DNA from: an uncultured Mycolicibacterium sp.
GTDB lineage: Bacteria > Actinomycetota > Actinomycetes > Mycobacteriales > Mycobacteriaceae
Direction of reading: 5' to 3'
Assembly: GCF_937941905.1 (NCBI RefSeq)
Contig: NZ_CALDGS010000128.1
Span: 1-21,359 of the forward strand
Length of the DNA stretch: 21,359 bases
This document shows, in pieces, positions 6,545 through 17,643 of this stretch (positions are counted from its first letter, which is position 1; each line of letters opens with the position of its first letter). The position numbers were made by a program, and so were the translations under genes. Under the pieces are notes generated by a model, which searched no databases, had not been told where the DNA came from, and saw nothing but the letters and a program-made list of their open reading frames with translations.

Positions 6545-7621
6545 TCAGTTGACGGTCCAGGTGTCCTTGCCCCGCAGCAGCGCCTGCAGCGCCGCGGCGT
6601 CGTGCGGCTTGGCCTCGCGGGCCTTGCGCACCTGCTCGCGGGCCTCGTCGTCGTAGGTGGGCCGGTGCACCTGCCGGAGGATCCCGGTCACCATGTGCTC
6701 GAGGTTCTGCTTGCTCAGCCGCGACAGCGCGAAGGCGTAGGCCGGGTCGTCGATGGTGGCGTCGTGCACCACGATCTCGTCGGCCGAGACCTCGGCGGTC
6801 TTGGCGACGTCCAGCCCGAAACCGGTCTTGACCACGCAGTACTCGCCGTTGGCGCCGAAGGTGATCGGCTCGCCGTGGCGCACGTGGATGAGCCGCTCCT
6901 CACGGCCCTCCTTGCGCAGCAGGTCGAACGACCCGTCGTTGAAGATCGGGCAGTCCTGCAGGATCTCGACCAAGGCGGCACCGCGGTGGGTGGCCGCGGC
7001 GCGCAGCACCTCGGACAGCCCGGCGCGGTCGGAGTCCAGCGCGCGCCCGACGAACGTCGCCTCGGCGCCCAGCGCCAGCGACACCGGGTCGAACGGCTGG
7101 TCCAGCGAGCCCATCGGGGTCGACTTGGTGATCTTGCCGACCTCGGAGGTGGGCGAGTACTGGCCCTTGGTCAGCCCGTAGATCCGGTTGTTGAACAGCA
7201 GGATCGTGATGTTGACGTTGCGGCGCAGCGCGTGGATGAGGTGGTTGCCGCCGATGGACAGCGCGTCGCCGTCACCGGTGACCACCCACACCGACAGGTC
7301 CGGGCGGGCCAGCGCCAGGCCGGTGGCGATGGTCGGCGCGCGGCCGTGGATGGAGTGGAACCCGTAGGTCTCCATGTAGTACGGGAACCGGCTCGAGCAG
7401 CCGATGCCGCTGATGAAGACGATGTTCTCGCGGCGCAGCCCCAACTCCGGCAGGAAGCCGCGCACGGTGTTGAGGATGACGTAGTCACCGCACCCCGGGC
7501 ACCACCGCGGTTCCTGGTCGCTGGCGAAGTCCTTGGCCTTCTGCGGCTCGTCGGTGGTGGGCACCCCGGCGATCTTGGAGACCGGGGTCAGATTCAGATC
7601 GGTTCCGATCAGATCGGTCAT
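6545..7621 (-). CDS. korB: 2-oxoglutarate:ferredoxin oxidoreductase, beta subunit
   Basis: This 358-residue thiamine-diphosphate-binding subunit of KorAB oxidatively decarboxylates 2-oxoglutarate to succinyl-CoA with reduction of ferredoxin, a CoA-dependent alternative to 2-oxoglutarate dehydrogenase. The TPP motif GDGD begins at 116 and ends at the NN pair in LLFNNRIYG (144-145). Four cysteines fit the [4Fe-4S] ligand set of this family: C41 and C44 in WCPGCGD, C75 in GIGCSSR and C224 in QDCPIF. The ATG at 7619-7621 overlaps the korA stop (ATGA), so the subunits are translationally coupled. mobA follows after 11 bp. The length is normal for the mycobacterial enzyme. Confidence 0.95.
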   Translation of the reverse strand: MTDLIGTDLNLTPVSKIAGVPTTDEPQKAKDFASDQEPRWCPGCGDYVILNTVRGFLPELGLRRENIVFISGIGCSSRFPYYMETYGFHSIHGRAPTIATGLALARPDLSVWVVTGDGDALSIGGNHLIHALRRNVNITILLFNNRIYGLTKGQYSPTSEVGKITKSTPMGSLDQPFDPVSLALGAEATFVGRALDSDRAGLSEVLRAAATHRGAALVEILQDCPIFNDGSFDLLRKEGREERLIHVRHGEPITFGANGEYCVVKTGFGLDVAKTAEVSADEIVVHDATIDDPAYAFALSRLSKQNLEHMVTGILRQVHRPTYDDEAREQVRKAREAKPHDAAALQALLRGKDTWTVN

Positions 7622-9564
7622 TCGTCAGCTCCCACACCAGCTCCCACGGTGGCCGCGGCCAGCCGCGCGAACGTGGCCTTCTCGCTTTCCTTTTCACTGA
7701 GCGTGCCGTCCACGGCGGCGTCGATGATGCCCTCGACCTCGTCGGCCAGGAAGGCCATCCCCTCGACCTTGGTCACCGACTGCACGTCGACCAGGTACTT
7801 GGCGCGCAGCAGCAGGGCCAGCTGGCCGAGGTTCATCTCCGGCACGACCACCTTCGGGTAGCGCCGCAGCACCTCACCCAGGTTGGCCGGGAACGGGTTG
7901 AGGTGACGCAGGTGCGCCTGGGCGACCTTGACCCCCCGGCGCCGGGCGCGCCGGCAGGCCTCGCCGATCGGCCCGAACGACGAACCCCAGCCCAGCAGCA
8001 GCAGTTCCGCGTCGCCGGTCGGGTCGTCGACCTCGAGATCGGGCACGGTGATGCCGTCGACCTTGGCCTGGCGCAGCCGGACCATCAGGTCGTGGTTCTT
8101 CGGCTCGTAGGAGATGTTGCCGGCGCCGTTGGCCTTCTCCAGCCCGCCGATGCGGTGCTCCAGCCCCGGGGTGCCGGGCAGCGCGAACTGCCGGGCCAGC
8201 GTCTCGGGGTCGCGGGCGTAGGGGGCGAACGACTCGCCCGGCTTGGCGTGGTTGGCCTCGATCGGCGCGTAGTCGGCCAGGTTCGGGATGCGCCAGGGCT
8301 CCGAACCGTTGGCGATCGCACCGTCGGACAGAATGATCACCGGCGTGCGGTAGGTCAGCGCGATGCGGGCGGCCTCCACCGCGATGTCGAAGCAGTCCGA
8401 GGCCGACCGCGGTGCCAGCACCGCCACCGGCGACTCGCCGTTGCGGCCGAACATCGCCTGCAGCAGGTCGGCCTGCTCGGTCTTGGTGGGCAGGCCGGTG
8501 GACGGGCCGCCGCGCTGCACGTCGATGACGATCAGCGGCAGCTCGGTCATCACCGCCAGGCCGATGGCCTCGGTCTTGAGCGCCACGCCCGGGCCCGAGG
8601 TGCTGGTGACGCCCAGCGCCCCGCCGTAGGAGGCACCGATGGCCGCGCCGATGCCGGCGATCTCGTCCTCGGCCTGGAAGGTGACCACGTTGAAGTGCTT
8701 GTGCTTGGACAGCTCGTGCAGGATGTCCGAGGCCGGGGTGATCGGGTAGGTGCCCAGCACCACCTGGGTGCCGGCCAGGTGCCCGGCCGCCACGATGCCG
8801 TAGGCCAGCGCGGTGTTGCCGCTGATCTGGCGGTACTCGCCGGCGGCGAGCTTGGCCGGGGCGATCTCGTAGGTGGTGCCGAACGCCTCGGTGGTCTCGC
8901 CGTAGTTCCAGCCGGCCCGCAGCGCCAGCACGTTGGCCTCGGCCACCTCGGGCTTGTTGGCGAACTTCTCCCGGATGAAGGCCTCGCTGTGCGCGAGCTC
9001 GCGGCCGTACATCCAGCTCACCAGGCCCAGGGCGAACATGTTCTTGGCGCGCTGGCCGTCCTTCTTCGACGCGCCGATCTGCTCGACCGCGCCGAGCGTC
9101 AGCGTCGTCATCGGAACGGCGTGCACGACGTAGTCCGACAGCTCGTCGGTCTCCAGCGGGTTGGCCTCGTAGCCCACCTTGGCCAGGTTGCGCTTGGTGA
9201 ACTCGTCGGAGTTGGCGATGATCAGCCCGCCGCGGGGCAGATCGCCGACGTTGGCCTTGAGCGCCGCCGGGTTCATCGCCACGAGCACGTCGGGGCGGTC
9301 GCCGGCGGTGAGGATGTCGTAGTCGGCGATCTGGATCTGGAACGACGACACCCCGGGCAGCGTGCCCTGGGGCGCGCGGATCTCCGCCGGGTAGTTCGGC
9401 TGCGTGGCGAGGTCGTTGCCGAACAACGCCGCCTCGGAGGTGAACCGGTCGCCGGTGAGCTGCATGCCGTCGCCGGAGTCGCCGGCGAAGCGGATGACCA
9501 CCTTCTCCAGCCGCTGCCGCGGTGCCTTCGTCTCCGGACCGGCCCCGTTCCCGCTCGGACCCAT
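7618..9564 (-). CDS. korA: 2-oxoglutarate:ferredoxin oxidoreductase, fused gamma-alpha subunit
   Basis: This 648-residue subunit fuses an N-terminal gamma-type domain (about residues 20-200, with RFAGDSGDGMQLTG at 25-38) to a pyrimidine-binding alpha domain (about 235-600), seen in TYPITPASDILHELS, QAEDEIAGIGAAIGASYGG and STSGPGVALKTE. Late in the protein, the stretch NPFPANLGEVLRRYPKV belongs to the C-terminal transketolase-like domain. It acts with KorB. The ATG at 9562-9564 is preceded by GAAAGG and begins MGPSGNGAGP, much like the M. tuberculosis protein as remembered; an in-frame codon 23 residues upstream (9633) gives an Arg-rich leader with no support. It overlaps korB by four bases. 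A 380-bp divergent region separates it from the FdhF-type gene. Confidence 0.95.
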   Translation of the reverse strand: MGPSGNGAGPETKAPRQRLEKVVIRFAGDSGDGMQLTGDRFTSEAALFGNDLATQPNYPAEIRAPQGTLPGVSSFQIQIADYDILTAGDRPDVLVAMNPAALKANVGDLPRGGLIIANSDEFTKRNLAKVGYEANPLETDELSDYVVHAVPMTTLTLGAVEQIGASKKDGQRAKNMFALGLVSWMYGRELAHSEAFIREKFANKPEVAEANVLALRAGWNYGETTEAFGTTYEIAPAKLAAGEYRQISGNTALAYGIVAAGHLAGTQVVLGTYPITPASDILHELSKHKHFNVVTFQAEDEIAGIGAAIGASYGGALGVTSTSGPGVALKTEAIGLAVMTELPLIVIDVQRGGPSTGLPTKTEQADLLQAMFGRNGESPVAVLAPRSASDCFDIAVEAARIALTYRTPVIILSDGAIANGSEPWRIPNLADYAPIEANHAKPGESFAPYARDPETLARQFALPGTPGLEHRIGGLEKANGAGNISYEPKNHDLMVRLRQAKVDGITVPDLEVDDPTGDAELLLLGWGSSFGPIGEACRRARRRGVKVAQAHLRHLNPFPANLGEVLRRYPKVVVPEMNLGQLALLLRAKYLVDVQSVTKVEGMAFLADEVEGIIDAAVDGTLSEKESEKATFARLAAATVGAGVGADE

Positions 9565-9671
9565 CCCCACCCTTTCCCGCACGTCTGACCAAGACCGGCC
9601 CACGCGTCGGCGCCCTGCCCGACACGCTGACACGACCGGTGGTCGTCGGATTTATGTCACTAGTAGTACCG

Positions 9672-9677
9672 ATTATG
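9672..9677 (-). promoter_or_regulatory. -10 box candidate for korA-korB-mobA
   Basis: Read on the minus strand this is CATAAT, five of six matches to TATAAT, about 110 bases from the korA start. No clear -35 is present at 17 bp. A TGCACTT direct repeat overlaps it. Confidence 0.4.
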
Positions 9678-9932
9678 CACTTCTCTTAGGGTGCACTTGG
9701 CCATCGGCCCGGTTTCGGTGCGCCGTTTCCTGCACGAATCCGCAGTTCATGTCCGTGAAGTCAGCCCGAAACACCGGATTGTGTGGTGTTCGTCACGTGT
9801 CAAGAACGTCATTCTTAAGAAGATTGGCGGTCTAATGAACCGCTCCCGGCGCGCCCGTCGATTGTTCGCTATTACCAATCACGCCGCTTCGGTTTTCACC
9901 CGCTTGACGATGAAGTCCGCAGTTCAGGGCCC

Positions 9933-9938
9933 TAGGCT
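9933..9938 (+). promoter_or_regulatory. -10 box of a probable leaderless promoter for the FdhF-type gene
   Basis: TAGGCT fits TAnnnT and ends six bases before the ATG at 9945, so transcription would start at or beside the start codon. No Shine-Dalgarno sequence precedes the ATG. TTGACG at 9904-9909 is 23 bp away, too far to be a standard -35 partner. Confidence 0.5.
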
Positions 9939-9944
9939 GTATCC

Positions 9945-12250
<2,306 letters not shown>

Positions 12251-12263
<13 letters not shown>

Positions 12264-13084
12264 CCACCCGCCGCCGGGCGCAGCACCTGCGCGCCGGCGC
12301 CGGCGTGGCACGGCCCGAGACCCTGGCGGTCGAGGAGCCGCTGGAGATCCGGGTGAACGGCCGGCCGGTGACGGTCACCATGCGCACCCCGGGTGCCGAT
12401 GTCGAACTCGCCCAGGGCTTTCTGCTCACCGAGGGCGTGATCACCCGGCGTGACGACGTGCTGGCGGTGCGCTACTGCCGGGGCGCCACCGCCGACGGCG
12501 CCAACACCTACAACGTCCTCGACGTCACCCTGGCGGCCGGCGTGGCCCCGCCCGACACCGACATCACCCGCAACTTCTACACCACCTCGTCGTGCGGGGT
12601 GTGCGGCAAGGCGTCGCTGGAGGCGGTGCGGCTGGCCAGCCGGCACGCCCCCGGCGACGACCCGGTCCGGGTGCCGGCGACCACGCTGACCGCGTTGCCG
12701 GACCGGTTGCGCGAGGCGCAGAAGGTGTTCGCCGCCACCGGCGGGCTGCACGGGGCGGGCCTGTTCACCGCCGCCGGCGAGACCCTGGTGGTGCGCGAGG
12801 ACGTCGGCCGCCACAACGCCGTGGACAAGGTGATCGGCTGGGCGCTCGAGCACGACCGCGTCCCGCTGGCCGGAACCGTGCTGCTGGTCAGCGGCCGGGC
12901 CTCCTTCGAGCTGACCCAGAAGGCCGTGATGGCCGGGATCCCGGTGCTGGCCGCGGTGTCGGCGCCGTCGTCGCTGGCGGTGGACCTGGCCGCGGAGTCC
13001 GGGGTGACCCTGGTGGCGTTCCTGCGCGGGGAGTCGATGAACGTCTACACCCGGCCGGACCGGGTCGAGCTCACCGCGCCCTGA
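12251..13084 (+). CDS. fdhD: FdhD sulfurtransferase for formate-dehydrogenase-type molybdoenzymes
   Basis: This 277-residue cytoplasmic protein passes sulfur from a cysteine desulfurase to the molybdenum cofactor before it is inserted into formate dehydrogenases. The conserved CxxC loop is C115-GV-C118 in SSCGVCGKAS, and REDVGRHNAVDKV (about 175-190) and LVSGRASFEL are family hallmarks. The ATG at 12251 has GGAG five bases upstream and overlaps the oxidoreductase gene by 13 bp. A GTG at 12260 would give the classic four-base GTGA overlap and is a fair alternative. The adjacent molybdoenzyme is its obvious client. Its 3' end overlaps the convergent MFS gene by 40 bp. Confidence 0.93.
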
Positions 13085-14356
13085 AGCGGCGCCCCGGCCG
13101 TCTCCCGCAGCCGCAGCACGCAGGCCAGGCTCAGCGACGCCACCGCGCCCATCGTCACCGCGATCGCCCATCCCCCGTAGTCGTTCAGCAGCGCCGGGGA
13201 GATCACCGGCGGCACCGCGCCGCCGAGCACCGCGCCGAAGGTGTGTGCCAGCGCCGCGCCGGTGTAGCGGTACCGGGGGCGCGAAGATCTCCGGCAGGAA
13301 CGCGGCCAGCGGGCCCATGCAGACGCCGATCAGTGCGTAGGTGACCACGATCGCGACGGCGAACAGCGGCCGGCTGCCGGTCTGCACCAGCGGGAATAGC
13401 GCGAACGACCACGGCACCGCGCAGCCGAACCCCACCGCCGCCACCCGCCGGCGGCCGTGGGTGTCGCTGAGCACGGCGGCGGCGACCACGCACCCCAGCT
13501 CGACCAACCCGCCGATCACCCCGACCAGCAGCACGAAGTTCGTCGAGAAGTCCAGGTGGTCGGTGGCGTAGTGAGTGAAGAAGGTGCCGGCCTGAAAGAC
13601 CAGCATGGGCGCGCACGCCGCCACGCCGGCGGCCAGCAGCAGCTGCCGGCCCTGGCGGCGCAGCAGGGCCGCGATGGGCGCGGCCGGCGCCTGACCGGCC
13701 GGCTCGGCGAACGCCGGTGACTCCTCGACGCGCAGCCGGATGTAGAGCGCGGTGACGATGAGCACGGCCGACAGCAGGAACGGGATGCGCCAGCCCCACT
13801 GCAGGAACGCCTCGCTGTCGGTGCCGAAGCCGAAGTGCACCAGCAGGAACACCAGGTTCGCCAGCACCACCGCGGTGCCGAGGCCGAGCTGGGTGAACAT
13901 GCCGTAGAAGCCGCGCCGGTGCGCGGGCGCGTGCTCGGCACTCATCAGCACCGCGCCGGCCCACTCTCCGCCGACCGCGAAACCCTGGATCAGCCGCAGC
14001 GCGATCAGGATCAGCGGGGCAGCCACGCCGATCGTGTCGGTGGGCGGCACCAGCCCGACGCCGACGGTGGCCAGCCCCATCATCAGCAGCGTGACCACCA
14101 GGGTCTGCTTGCGGCCGATCCGGTCGCCGTAGTGCCCGAACACCGCCGCACCGAGCGGCCGGGCCAGGAAGGCCGCCGCGAACGCCCCCAGCGAGGCCGT
14201 CGTGGCCAGCACATGGCCGAGGTCGGGGAAGAACACGGTCGGGAACACCAGGGCCGCGGCCGTGCCGTAGATGACGAAGTCGTAGAACTCGATGGCGGAG
14301 CCGACGTAGCCGGCCATCGAAACACGCCGCAGCGCTGCGGATTCGGGAGGATTCAT
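13045..14356 (-). pseudogene. MFS transporter of the metabolite:H+ symporter type, interrupted by a one-base frameshift
   Basis: Read through the frameshift, this is a 436-residue, about 12-helix inner-membrane symporter of the MHS/ShiA-KgtP group. It opens with GSAIEFYDFVIYG, followed by GHYGDRIGRKQTL (the loop 2-3 motif) and GEWAGAVLMSAEHAP. The frame is lost at a run of five G at 13275-13279 (plus strand). Before it the protein reads LPEIFAPP; removing one base continues as RYRYTGAALAHTFGAVLGG, the expected helix after cytoplasmic loop 10-11, and runs to the TAG at 13045-13047. Without correction the reading frame runs out of frame through fdhD. The cause may be a true mutation, slippage, or a sequencing error in the homopolymer. 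The start is uncertain: ATG at 14356 is chosen, ATG at 14368 is possible, and neither has a clear ribosome binding site. It occupies the position of the M. tuberculosis MFS gene between korA and clpX. The substrate is unknown. Confidence 0.82.
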
Positions 14357-14493
14357 CGAAATGGGCATGCTGGGGATGTCCGCGGGCGGCTCGCGCCGCC
14401 GGGGCATCGGTGGGTCGCAGGATCAGAACAGGCAATCCAGCATGCCCGCCGAACCGTCGTCCGCGCGGGAAATTGACGATCTTGATAGAAAAC

Positions 14494-14635
14494 CCGCGTC
14501 GTCGTCGTTAAGCGGGACCTGTTGCGCTCAACTCCTCGACCCGGCTCGCTGCGCTCGCCGCGTCGTCGTCGTTAAGCGGGACCTGTTGCGCTCAACTCCT
14601 CGACCCGGCTCGCTGCGCTCGCCGCGTCGTCGTCG

Positions 14636-14643
<8 letters not shown>
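14494..14643. repeat. 64-bp tandem repeat, about 2.3 copies, ending in the clpX stop codon
   Basis: Two complete 64-bp units (14494-14557 and 14558-14621) are followed by a 22-bp partial unit (14622-14643) that contains the last codon and TAA of clpX. I see no substitutions between the full copies except at the outer edges. Each unit carries a GTCGTCGTCGTTAAGCGGG segment, direct repeats of GCTCGC, and a small GTTG...CAAC stem inside a CCCG/CGGG outer pairing. The array fills about half of the gap between clpX and the MFS gene and looks like a minisatellite (VNTR-type) locus. Confidence 0.9.
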
Positions 14644-15919
<1,276 letters not shown>

Positions 15920-16272
15920 GGTGGTGAGGTCCTACTTCCTGTTGGCAGTCGTTGGTCTTCGGGTCTCGGGTTGCTGGGGACTTGTGGCCCTGACGCTACC
16001 CGTTTACCACCACACGGGGCGACCGATAAAGCCGAATCCGGTGGCGTTTCGGTTGTGTCCGCCGAACATAGCGCCTGACCGCCCCGCCATCAGCGGAATG
16101 GCCGTCGTGTCGTCCCGGCGTGTCGCGACCGTGCCCGGCACGGCCTCCGGCGGCGCCCCAGGGGTTTGCCGCCCCCGGGGATTGCCGTCCGAGCCCACGC
16201 TACCCGCCGCGCGGACCGGCCACCGGGATGGCGAGGCGGGTCACAGCGGGGCCCGGCGCGAGCCCCGGCCGG
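15920..16272. other. Spacer between clpP2 and clpX
   Basis: I see no gene in these 353 bases. M. tuberculosis, as I recall, carries two plus-strand genes here (an S-methyltransferase and a transporter); neither is present. The half nearer clpX contains a possible minus-strand -10 (TAGCGT, plus 15993-15998). The half nearer clpP2 is GC-rich with several short inverted repeats. Confidence 0.6.
16247..16267 (-). terminator. Weak hairpin just after clpP2
   Basis: CGGGGC (16247-16252) pairs with GCCCCG (16262-16267) around a nine-base loop, starting six bases beyond the clpP2 stop. There is no T run, so it would be at best an imperfect terminator or an mRNA 3'-end stabiliser. Confidence 0.25.
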
Positions 16273-16947
16273 TCAGGAGGCGCTCTTCTCCTTCTGCGCC
16301 GACAGCTTGCGGTACTCGAGCACCGTGTCGATGATCCCGTACTCCTTGGCCTGCTCGGCGGTCAGGATCTTGTCGCGGTCGGTGTCCTTGCGGATCTGCG
16401 CCGGATCCTTGCCGGTGTGCCGGGCCAGGGTGTGCTCCATCAGGGTGCGCATCCGCTCGACCTCGGCGGCCTGGATCTCCAGGTCGGAGAACTGGCCCTG
16501 GATCACCCCGGTCAGCGCCGGCTGGTGGATGAGCACCCGGGCGTTGGGCAGCGCCATCCGCTTGCCCTTGGTGCCGGCCGCCAGCAGCACCGCCGCCGCC
16601 GAGGCGGCCTGCCCGAGGCACACCGTCTGGATGTCGGCCCGGACGTACTGCATGGTGTCGTAGATCGCCATCAGCGACGTGAACGACCCACCCGGCGAGT
16701 TGATGTACATGGTGATGTCGCGGTCCGGGTCCATCGACTCCAGCACCAGCAGCTGCGCCATGACGTCGTTCGCCGAGGCGTCGTCGACCTGCGTGCCGAG
16801 GAAGATGATGCGCTCCTCGAACAGCTTGTTGTACGGGTTGGACTCCTTGACGCCGAAGCTGGAGTGCTCGATGAACGACGGCAGGATGTAGCGCGCCTGC
16901 GGCTGGACGCGCGGGTCCAGGTGCGGCGGCAGCGGCGGGTTATGCAT
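16273..16947 (-). CDS. clpP2: ATP-dependent Clp protease proteolytic subunit 2
   Basis: This 224-residue serine peptidase forms one heptameric ring of the mixed ClpP1P2 tetradecamer, which is essential in mycobacteria. The catalytic triad is S116 (in GQAASAAAV), H141 (in LIHQPALTG) and D192 (in DTDRDKIL). QPQARYILPSFIEHSSFGVKE near the N terminus is diagnostic of mycobacterial ClpP2. The ATG at 16945-16947 is chosen because GGAG lies six bases upstream; it overlaps the clpP1 stop by eight bases. An ATG four codons earlier (16959) has no ribosome binding site. The N terminus is about six residues longer than I recall for M. tuberculosis and rich in proline. Confidence 0.96.
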   Translation of the reverse strand: MHNPPLPPHLDPRVQPQARYILPSFIEHSSFGVKESNPYNKLFEERIIFLGTQVDDASANDVMAQLLVLESMDPDRDITMYINSPGGSFTSLMAIYDTMQYVRADIQTVCLGQAASAAAVLLAAGTKGKRMALPNARVLIHQPALTGVIQGQFSDLEIQAAEVERMRTLMEHTLARHTGKDPAQIRKDTDRDKILTAEQAKEYGIIDTVLEYRKLSAQKEKSAS

Positions 16948-17533
16948 TGGAGACTCCATGGTCGGCGCGGGTGATGATGTGGTCGACGAAGCCGTACTCG
17001 AGGGCCTCCTGCGCGGTGAACCAGCGGTCCCGGTCGGAGTCGGCCTCGATCTTCTCGACGGGCTGTCCGGTGAACTCGGCGTTCAGCCGGAACATCTCCT
17101 TCTTGATGAGGGCGAACTGCTCGGCCTGGATGGCGATGTCGGCCGCGCTACCGGTCACCCCGCCGAGCGGCTGGTGCATCAGGATGCGGGCGTGCGGCAG
17201 CGAGAACCGCTTGCCCTTGGTCCCCGCGGCGAGCAGGAACTGGCCCATCGAGGCCGCCATCCCCATCGCGTAGGTGGCGATGTCGCACGGGACCAGCACC
17301 ATCGTGTCGTAGATGGCCATACCCGCGCTGATCGACCCGCCCGGGGAGTTGATGTAGAGCGAGATGTCCTTGGTCGGGTCCTCCGCGGCCAGCAGCAGCA
17401 GCTGAGCGCAGATCCGGTTGGCGACGTCGTCGTCCACCTGCGAGCCGAGGAAGATGATGCGCTCGGCGAGCAGCCGCTCGTACACCGAGTCGGTCAGGTT
17501 GAGCCCTTGGCCGACAGCACGCATGTGAGTCAC
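16940..17533 (-). CDS. clpP1: ATP-dependent Clp protease proteolytic subunit 1
   Basis: This 197-residue partner ring of ClpP2 in the Clp protease has the triad S95 (in GMAASMGQF), H120 (in LMHQPLGG) and D169 (in SDRDRWFT). The handle and processing regions match mycobacterial ClpP1. The start is set at GTG 17531-17533, with AGCAGG about nine bases upstream and homology beginning near this point (VTHMRAVGQGLNLTDSVYERLL). ATG at 17522-17524 is the alternative, while the open frame further upstream has no homology. clpP2 overlaps its 3' end, so the two rings are co-translated. A promoter and ClgR-like box lie in the 110-bp gap after tig. Confidence 0.96.
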   Translation of the reverse strand: MTHMRAVGQGLNLTDSVYERLLAERIIFLGSQVDDDVANRICAQLLLLAAEDPTKDISLYINSPGGSISAGMAIYDTMVLVPCDIATYAMGMAASMGQFLLAAGTKGKRFSLPHARILMHQPLGGVTGSAADIAIQAEQFALIKKEMFRLNAEFTGQPVEKIEADSDRDRWFTAQEALEYGFVDHIITRADHGVSNA

Positions 17534-17585
17534 GACTGGATACCTGCTTTCTGGAGTCCTTGATCCGCGGCGTTCATCCTCACCG

Positions 17586-17591
17586 ACACTA
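17586..17591 (-). promoter_or_regulatory. -10 box candidate for clpP1-clpP2
   Basis: Read on the minus strand this is TAGTGT within GGATAGTGTCGG, matching TAnnnT. Transcription would start near 17579, giving a leader of about 45 bases. A 12-bp palindrome CCGACCGGTCGG (17598-17609) fills the spacer, and CCGACCGG recurs at 17617-17624. Confidence 0.5.
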
Positions 17592-17632
17592 TCCAACCCG
17601 ACCGGTCGGACACGCGCCGACCGGGGACAGTT

Positions 17633-17643
17633 CGCTCACAGCG
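17633..17643. promoter_or_regulatory. ClgR-type operator upstream of clpP1
   Basis: CGCTCACAGCG matches the core CGC-Y-N-A-N-R-GCG of the actinobacterial ClgR site as I remember it. It is immediately next to the tig stop codon, about 59 bp upstream of the predicted clpP1 transcription start, a normal place for an activator. ClgR is known to activate clpP1P2 in mycobacteria and corynebacteria. Confidence 0.6.

Larger units (their letters stand above)
9565..9944. other. Divergent intergenic region between korA and the FdhF-type gene
   Basis: This 380-bp region has no convincing gene. It contains promoters for both directions. On the minus strand, CATAAT (plus positions 9672-9677) is a good -10 for korA. 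On the plus strand, TAGGCT at 9933-9938 serves the oxidoreductase. A 10-bp palindrome TTCTTAAGAA is at 9812-9821, an interrupted GTTC...GAAC pair at 9788-9807, and a TGCACTT direct repeat at 9676-9682 and 9692-9698 overlaps the korA -10. These are plausible operator sites; I cannot name the regulators. Confidence 0.5.

Noticed and set aside
16004..16198. 64-codon minus-strand frame between clpP2 and clpX
   Set aside because: It has no ribosome binding site or recognisable similarity, and its length is within what random high-GC sequence gives.
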